Source of the DNA: Stenotrophomonas rhizophila
GTDB taxonomy: Bacteria > Pseudomonadota > Gammaproteobacteria > Xanthomonadales > Xanthomonadaceae
DNA: 64,000 nucleotides
NCBI RefSeq assembly: GCF_001704155.1
Contig: NZ_CP016294.1
Coordinates: forward strand, 4,134,653 to 4,198,652
Direction of reading: 5' to 3'
Part shown: in pieces, positions 59,419-64,000 of the stretch
Numbering within the stretch: position 1 is the first letter of the stretch
How the letters are laid out: each line of letters starts with the position of its first letter
Notes under the pieces: model-generated
The model's database searches: none
Seen by the model: only the letters and a program-made list of their open reading frames with translations
Told to the model about the DNA's origin: nothing
Made by a program: the position numbers and the translations under genes

Positions 59419-60208
59419 GGCTTGGTTCTCCAGCGAAGTCAAAGTAGTGGGCAAGGTGATCGGTCACGCGCCGGGCCGCCAAGGCATCCCCCCTGGGCGT
59501 ATCGTCGGCCCCGGTCAGGAACGGGGCGATCGGGAGATCTTCCCCGACTTCCAGCTGAACGTGAAAACGCCGTGATGGCACACGATACCATTTCTGGCCC
59601 TTGGTCAGGGTAGGCGGGGTGCAGGTGATCCTGACCGGGGTAATGTCCAACCGGCCCCGCACGGCAATGTTGGCGGCGCCGCGCTGCAGCCGCAGCGGCT
59701 GTCCCGGGACAGTGCGGGTGCCCTCCGGGAAGATCACCAGGTTGCCCCCGGCCTTGACGGCGGCGATGCAGTCATCGATCAGCCCCGCCCCGTCGCTATT
59801 GGCCACGTAGCCGGCCGCGCGGACCGGGCCGCGCATGAAGGGGTTGCAGGCGACAGCCTGCTTCACGACGCAATCGGCGTTGGGCAGCTGGGCGATCAGC
59901 AGCACCACGTCGATCAGGGTGGGATGGTTGGCCAGGATCAGCAGACCGTTGCGCTGCAGGCGTTCGGCGCCTCGGATCTCGTACGTCATCACCCCCAGCC
60001 AGCGCATCAGCGCGACATGGCTGGCGAAACTGAATTGGACCAGCCGGCGCGCCAGGGTGCGCCGCCGGGCCGTGTGGCGGACCAGCAGCAGCAGCGGAAA
60101 CAGCAGCCCACCCAGCAGCAGCCCGCCGATCCCGAAGGCGGCGAAACTGACGCCGGTGCCGACCACGCGCCAGGCGTGGTCGAGGCGGGCGCGCCAGCGC
60201 TCAGCCAT
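59405..60208 (-). CDS. PlsC-like (1-acyl-glycerol-3-phosphate) acyltransferase
   Basis: The 267-residue protein starts at MAERWRARL (60208), 8 bp inside the preceding gene. It has an N-terminal hydrophobic region (FGIGGLLLGGLLFPLLLL), the HX4D box in ANHPTLIDVVLL, and VIFPEGTRT. It could make the acyl-lipid to which the aryl polyene is attached. Confidence 0.9.
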   Translation of the reverse strand: MAERWRARLDHAWRVVGTGVSFAAFGIGGLLLGGLLFPLLLLVRHTARRRTLARRLVQFSFASHVALMRWLGVMTYEIRGAERLQRNGLLILANHPTLIDVVLLIAQLPNADCVVKQAVACNPFMRGPVRAAGYVANSDGAGLIDDCIAAVKAGGNLVIFPEGTRTVPGQPLRLQRGAANIAVRGRLDITPVRITCTPPTLTKGQKWYRVPSRRFHVQLEVGEDLPIAPFLTGADDTPRGDALAARRVTDHLAHYFDFAGEPSRAGT

Positions 60209-60935
60209 GGCGCTGCCAGGACCACTGCTGGCCATCGGCCTGGAACTGCAGCGCCGGCTCGCCAGACAGCAGGAAGCGCAGCGCGTCCAGGCTGTGCGGC
60301 AGCGCGCCGGGCGGGCTGTCCTGCCCGCCCCGGCCCCAGCCCAGCGACAGCCGGGTGCCCGGCGCATCGGCGCGGGCCAGCCGCCAGCACCAGGCGAAGA
60401 AGGGGTCAGGCTCATCGGCGAACCCGGCGTACACCGCCGGCAGCGGCGATTCGTAGGCGATCACGCGCACTTCCGGGGCGCCATCGGCGAGCAGCCCGAA
60501 CGCCTCCACGCAGGCGGCCTCCACCGTGCCCCGGCCGCCGGCCAGGGCCAGGTAGTTGCCGCGCTGGCCGCGCGCGATCGAATACAGCGCGGCCACCGCG
60601 TTATGCACCGACAGGCCAAAGCCGGTGGGCGACATCGGGGCATCCTGGCGCAGGGTATCGAGCAGTTCCATCGAACGGGCCACGTCGCCATGCCGGGACG
60701 CGAACACCAGCGGCACCTGGCCGGCATCGTCGGGCTGTTCACACCAGCACGCGGCCTGGATGGCCATGCGGCCCAAGCGCTCGATGCGGCGGCGTTGCAT
60801 GGCCGGCACTTCCGGCAACGCAGGCGTGTCGTCGCCTTCGGGCAACGCCGGTGCGTGGGCCCACGCCTGCCAATCCGATTTCGTGGTCAGTCCCGGTGCC
60901 CAGGCCGACCAATCCACAACAGAGAACTCGATCAT
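60201..60935 (-). CDS. Beta-ketoacyl synthase-like chain-length factor (ApeC type)
   Basis: The 244-residue protein is a short relative of the ketosynthase N-terminal half (Ketoacyl-synt_2 family; MSPTGFGLSVHNAVAALYSI). The catalytic Cys of true ketosynthases is replaced in the aligned NxxxALYS region. It likely pairs with one ketosynthase to set chain length. It is the first gene of the 18-gene run and is divergent from xanB2, 178 bp away. Confidence 0.83.
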   Translation of the reverse strand: MIEFSVVDWSAWAPGLTTKSDWQAWAHAPALPEGDDTPALPEVPAMQRRRIERLGRMAIQAACWCEQPDDAGQVPLVFASRHGDVARSMELLDTLRQDAPMSPTGFGLSVHNAVAALYSIARGQRGNYLALAGGRGTVEAACVEAFGLLADGAPEVRVIAYESPLPAVYAGFADEPDPFFAWCWRLARADAPGTRLSLGWGRGGQDSPPGALPHSLDALRFLLSGEPALQFQADGQQWSWQRHG

Positions 60936-61113
60936 TCACGCCAACATGGTTATGGGCACCTGGACAGCACGAGCCTTGGTGGCAACGCGGATCGGCTCCC
61001 CCATTCCAGCCGGCCCACGCCTGTCTTCGACATCGTCCGGCGTGTTCGGCACGCCGCGAAAGGAGCGCACGCTATCATGACACCCTCGGCACTGGCAGTT
61101 TTCACAATCTGAA
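60936..61113. promoter_or_regulatory. Divergent promoter region of the pigment run and xanB2
   Basis: The 178-bp gap between the divergent chain-length-factor gene and xanB2 must hold promoters for both. I see no strong consensus -35/-10 pair and no obvious dyad. A TATCAT at about 61071 is a weak -10 candidate for xanB2. Confidence 0.4.
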
Positions 61114-62136
61114 ATGAGTAGCACGATCCACAGCGTAGCGGCCGCGCAGGTCCTTTCTCCCTCGGCAGACCCCGCGCTGTTCCGTGCGTTTTATGCCCCC
61201 GCTGCTGAACGCGATGCCGCCCTGGCCGACCCGCGCACGCTGGCCGTGTTCGGCTTTTCGGCCGCTGCCGCGCCCTGCGACGACCCGCGCTGGCTGCAGG
61301 TGCCGCTGGCCGAACAGGGCCCGGCGCAGGTCGAGATCTGGCAGGGCGCCAGCCCGGTGCAGCACGGCGTGCGCGGGGGCGTGCGCTGGTCGGCCAACGA
61401 CACGTTGCTGTTCGGCGCGATCGAAATTGACGAGGTCGACGGTGATATCGAATCAGCCGCGGCGGATGCCTACGCCCAGATGAGTGGGTTTCTGGCCAAC
61501 TGCGGTTTCCCGCACCTGCTGCGCACCTGGAACTACCTGGACGCGGTGACCGAAGGCGACGGCGACCAGGAACGCTACCGGCGCTTCTGCGTGGGCCGGG
61601 TGCGTGGGCTGCGCGAGCTGGACGAGGCCGCCCTGCCGGCGGCCACCTGCATTGGCCGTTTCGATGGCGTACGCCGGCTGCAGGTGTACTGGCTGGCGGC
61701 CCGCGAGGCCGGCCTGCCGCTGGAGAACCCCCGCCAGGTCAGCGCGTTCCGCTACCCGCGCCAGTACGGCCCGCAGTCGCCCAGCTTCTCGCGCGCCCTT
61801 TTGCCGCCGCCTGCCACCGGCCTGCCGCTGTTGCAGTCAGGCACGGCGGCCATCGTCGGGCATGTCTCGCAGCACACCGGGTCGGTGGCCGAGCAGCTGG
61901 AAGAGACCCTGACCAACCTGCAGAGCCTGGTGGACGCCGCGCGCCTGCAAAGGCCGGGGTTGCCGGCCACGCTGGGGGCGGAATCCGTGTTGAAGGTGTA
62001 TGTGCGCCGGGCCGAGGACATGCCGGCGATTGCAGCGCGAATGGCCGACCTGCCGGGCAGCCCTGCCTTCGTGGTGCTGCACGCCGAGGTGTGCCGCGCC
62101 GAATTGCTGGTCGAGATCGAAGGCCTGCACGGGTGA
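61114..62136 (+). CDS. xanB2: Chorismatase, 3-/4-hydroxybenzoate synthase XanB2
   Basis: The 340-residue protein matches the chorismatase family in length and order of motifs: SANDTLLFGAIEID, HLLRTWNYLDAVTE (about 126-139), and FRYPRQYGPQSPSFSRAL (about 212-229), the family hallmark. XanB2 in Xanthomonas makes 3-hydroxybenzoate (pigment starter) and 4-hydroxybenzoate (ubiquinone precursor) from chorismate and pyruvate release. Its place at the end of the pigment run supports this role. It is divergent from the run. Confidence 0.93.
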   Translation: MSSTIHSVAAAQVLSPSADPALFRAFYAPAAERDAALADPRTLAVFGFSAAAAPCDDPRWLQVPLAEQGPAQVEIWQGASPVQHGVRGGVRWSANDTLLFGAIEIDEVDGDIESAAADAYAQMSGFLANCGFPHLLRTWNYLDAVTEGDGDQERYRRFCVGRVRGLRELDEAALPAATCIGRFDGVRRLQVYWLAAREAGLPLENPRQVSAFRYPRQYGPQSPSFSRALLPPPATGLPLLQSGTAAIVGHVSQHTGSVAEQLEETLTNLQSLVDAARLQRPGLPATLGAESVLKVYVRRAEDMPAIAARMADLPGSPAFVVLHAEVCRAELLVEIEGLHG

Positions 62137-62138
62137 CG

Positions 62139-62165
62139 CGCGTGACGACCAACGGTCGTCACGCG
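62139..62165. terminator. Palindrome between xanB2 and cydB
   Basis: CGCGTGACGACC-AAC-GGTCGTCACGCG is a perfect 12-bp stem in the 36-bp gap between convergent genes. It resembles the CGTTG-loop repeats elsewhere but lacks GTAG. It could stop transcription from both sides. Confidence 0.6.
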
Positions 62166-62172
62166 GACCCGG

Positions 62173-63186
62173 TCAATGGTATCCGGCGTCCGCGCGGACC
62201 TTGCCGCGGAATACGCGGTACGACCACGCCGTGTAGCCCAGAATCACCGGCAGCAGCACCACCAGGCCGACCAGGCTGAAGCCCATCGACGAGGCCGGCG
62301 CCGCCGCCTGCCACAGGGTCATGCTGGGCGGCAGCAGGTAGGGCCACATGCCCAGCACCAGTCCGATGAAGCCGAGCACGAACAGCGCCAGCGTGAGCAG
62401 GAACGGCGGCAGGTCGCGGCGCGGGTGCATGGCGCTGCGCCACAGCGCCACCGCTACGCCCAGGGTGAGCAGCGGCACCGGCGACAGCCACCAGAAGTTG
62501 CCGTCGCTGAACCAGCGCGCCATCAGGCGCGAATCCAGGAACGGCAGCCACGCACTGACCAGCCCCATGAACACGATCACCGCCACCACCAGCGGCCGGG
62601 TCAGGGTGCGCGCGAAGGTCTGCTCGCGGCCTTCGGTCTTCAGGATCAGCCAGGTGCTGCCCAGCAACGCATAGCCGAACACCACCGCCGCGCCGGTCAG
62701 CATCGAGAATGGGCTGAACCAGCCGAACGGCCCGCCCACGTACTGCCCGTCCACCACCTGCAGGCCCTGCACCAGCGCACCCAGGATCACGCCCTGGGCA
62801 AACGCGGCCAGCACCGAGCCCAGCCCGAAGGCCACGCTCCACAGCCGCCGCGAACGGTGCGCCTTGAAGCGGAATTCAAACGCCACCCCGCGGAACACCA
62901 GCGCCACCACCAGCAGCAGCACCGGCAGGTACAGCGCCGACAGCAGCGCGGCATAGGCCTTGGGGAAGGCGGCCATCAGCCCTGCACCGCCCAGCACCAG
63001 CCAGGTTTCGTTGCCGTCCCAGATCGGCGCGGCGGTATTCATCATCACGTCGAGCTGTTCTTCATCCTCTGCCATCGGCGCGAGGATGCCGATGCCCAGC
63101 ACGAAGCCATCCAGCACCACGTACATCAGCACGCCAAAGCCGATTACCGCGAACCATGCCACCGGCAGCCAGGTCGTCATCTCCAT
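62173..63186 (-). CDS. cydB: Cytochrome bd-type quinol oxidase subunit II
   Basis: The 337-residue inner-membrane protein starts MEMTTWLPVAWFAVIGFGVLMYVVLDGFVLGIGIL-like (two adjoining stretches; Asp of VVLDGFVLG is the conserved residue). WDGNETWLVLGG near residue 60 is the family signature. About eight to nine membrane helices are visible. It starts one base after the cydA stop codon. No small cydX gene follows; the next gene (xanB2) is convergent and only 36 bp away. Confidence 0.95.
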   Translation of the reverse strand: MEMTTWLPVAWFAVIGFGVLMYVVLDGFVLGIGILAPMAEDEEQLDVMMNTAAPIWDGNETWLVLGGAGLMAAFPKAYAALLSALYLPVLLLVVALVFRGVAFEFRFKAHRSRRLWSVAFGLGSVLAAFAQGVILGALVQGLQVVDGQYVGGPFGWFSPFSMLTGAAVVFGYALLGSTWLILKTEGREQTFARTLTRPLVVAVIVFMGLVSAWLPFLDSRLMARWFSDGNFWWLSPVPLLTLGVAVALWRSAMHPRRDLPPFLLTLALFVLGFIGLVLGMWPYLLPPSMTLWQAAAPASSMGFSLVGLVVLLPVILGYTAWSYRVFRGKVRADAGYH

Positions 63187-63187
63187 G

Positions 63188-64000
63188 TCAGCGCTCCTCC
63201 AGCGGCTCGTCGGCACCGGACAGCGGCCGCGCCGGGGTGTGGCTGCCGTCTTCGATCGGCGGTTGCTGGTCGTGCGGCTTGGGCCCGGTACGGATGATCT
63301 TGACCAGGTACCAGATGCCCCAGCCGAACACGAACGCGTAGCCGACGACGTACACGCCCAGCGACAGCGCGGTCATCCATGCGCTCTGCGGGCCCACCGC
63401 ATCGGCGGTGCGCAGCACGCCGTAGACCACCCACGGCTGGCGGCCCATTTCGGTGACGAACCAGCCCGACACCAGCGCGATGAAGCCGCTGGGCAGCATC
63501 CAGTTCCAGCCGCGCACCAGCCAGCGCGATTCCAGCAGGCGGCCGCGCCACCACTGGAAGGCGGAAGCCCAAGCCAGCAGCAGCATCAGCGTGCCCAGCC
63601 CGACCATGATGCGGAAGGCGAAGAACACCGGCACCACCGGCGGCCGCTCGCTGGCCGGAACCGAGGTGAGCGGCTCAAAGGTGCCATCGAAGGAATGGGT
63701 CAGGATGAGGCTGCCCAGGCGCGGAATGGCAATCTCGAAGTCGTTGCGCTCGGCCTTCTCGTTGGGCACCGCGAACACCACCAGCGGCACGCCTTCGCCC
63801 TCGCCTTCGGCATGCCAGTGCGCTTCCACCGCCGCGATCTTCATCGGCTGGTGCTTGAGCGTGTTCAGACCATGCATGTCGCCCACGAAGATCTGCACCG
63901 GCACGGTGAGCGCGGCGAAGGCCACCGCCGCCAGCAGCATGGTGCGCCCGGCTTCAACATGCCTGCCCTTGCGCAGGTACCACGCCCCCACCCCGCCGAT
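63188..64000 (-). CDS. cydA: Cytochrome bd-type quinol oxidase subunit I, 5' part outside window
   Basis: The visible C-terminal 270 residues include GDMHGLNTLKHQPMKIAAVEAHW, in two parts GDMHGLNTLKHQP and KIAAVEAHW, the conserved quinol-loop start. A short Q-loop (not the long E. coli form) leads to PVFFAFRIMVGLG, with the heme b ligand Met. Helices follow, with the FVTEMGRQPWVVYGVLRT signature. The short loop fits the CIO/CioA (cyanide-insensitive) subfamily. The gene is open at the right edge. Confidence 0.93.
   Translation of the reverse strand: MGGVGAWYLRKGRHVEAGRTMLLAAVAFAALTVPVQIFVGDMHGLNTLKHQPMKIAAVEAHWHAEGEGEGVPLVVFAVPNEKAERNDFEIAIPRLGSLILTHSFDGTFEPLTSVPASERPPVVPVFFAFRIMVGLGTLMLLLAWASAFQWWRGRLLESRWLVRGWNWMLPSGFIALVSGWFVTEMGRQPWVVYGVLRTADAVGPQSAWMTALSLGVYVVGYAFVFGWGIWYLVKIIRTGPKPHDQQPPIEDGSHTPARPLSGADEPLEER

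Noticed and set aside
1..64000. CRISPR arrays
   Set aside because: No set of identical 25-40-bp direct repeats with regular spacers was seen. The YD periodicity at 3240-11290 is degenerate and protein coding.
1..64000. Insertion sequences, integrases or transposases
   Set aside because: No protein with a DDE, tyrosine or serine recombinase pattern was found, and no RAYT gene for the GTAG repeats.

Overview
ORGANISM. The window is high-GC DNA that looks like a Gammaproteobacterium of the Lysobacteraceae (Xanthomonadaceae), most likely Stenotrophomonas or a close relative. Two things point there. First, a complete xanthomonadin/aryl-polyene locus with a XanB2-type chorismatase lies at 44.5-62.1 kb. 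Second, intergenic spaces carry short palindromes headed by GTAG with a CGTTG-type loop, resembling the SMAG (REP) family described in Stenotrophomonas maltophilia. I could run no database search, so the genus is an inference.

LAYOUT. (1) 1-16.3 kb is an accessory, toxin-rich stretch. A giant minus-strand YD-repeat (RHS-like) protein fills 1-11,879 and runs off the left edge; at least 3,959 codons are visible without a stop. It is preceded by two small genes in the same direction (a helical protein and a TPR protein) that could be dedicated helpers. Then come a divergent hipBA toxin-antitoxin pair, a coupled symE-like/ribbon-helix-helix pair, and about 790 bp with no convincing gene. (2) 16.3-44.5 kb is ordinary chromosome: ferredoxin-NADP reductase, a YadGH-type ABC exporter, ketopantoate reductase, an epimerase, tatD, hrpB, rluE, a secreted methyltransferase, aldo-keto reductases, an Rrf2-regulated flavoprotein, a yafC-like regulator with an MFS exporter and dkgB, a Pat-type protein acyltransferase, mgtE, a Kef-type antiporter, a 1,113-residue membrane-anchored ankyrin protein, and a ycgL gene. 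(3) 44.56-60.94 kb is one run of 18 minus-strand genes, most overlapping by 1-14 bp, that builds and exports an aryl polyene. xanB2 is divergent at its right end. (4) The right edge holds cydB and the 3' part of cydA (bd-type quinol oxidase).

HOW THE GENES WORK TOGETHER. In the xan locus, XanB2 is expected to make 3-hydroxybenzoate from chorismate. The ligase (56626-58314) would load it on an acyl carrier protein. Ketosynthases, a chain-length-factor-like protein, FabG and hotdog dehydratases would extend it into the polyene. A halogenase-like flavoenzyme could decorate it. Acyltransferases and a glycosyltransferase would attach it to a lipid or sugar, and the MMPL exporter, LolA-like carrier and DUF3261-like lipoprotein would move it to the outer membrane.

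MOST NOTABLE. The points I would check first are: the giant YD protein that switches from about 2,700 residues of YD repeats to at least ten cadherin-like units, with its TPR-plus-helper neighbours; the SymE-like toxin translationally coupled to a ribbon-helix-helix protein; two ~146-bp nested palindromic GTAG elements that supply stop codons to flanking genes; and a complete brominating-type halogenase in the pigment operon.
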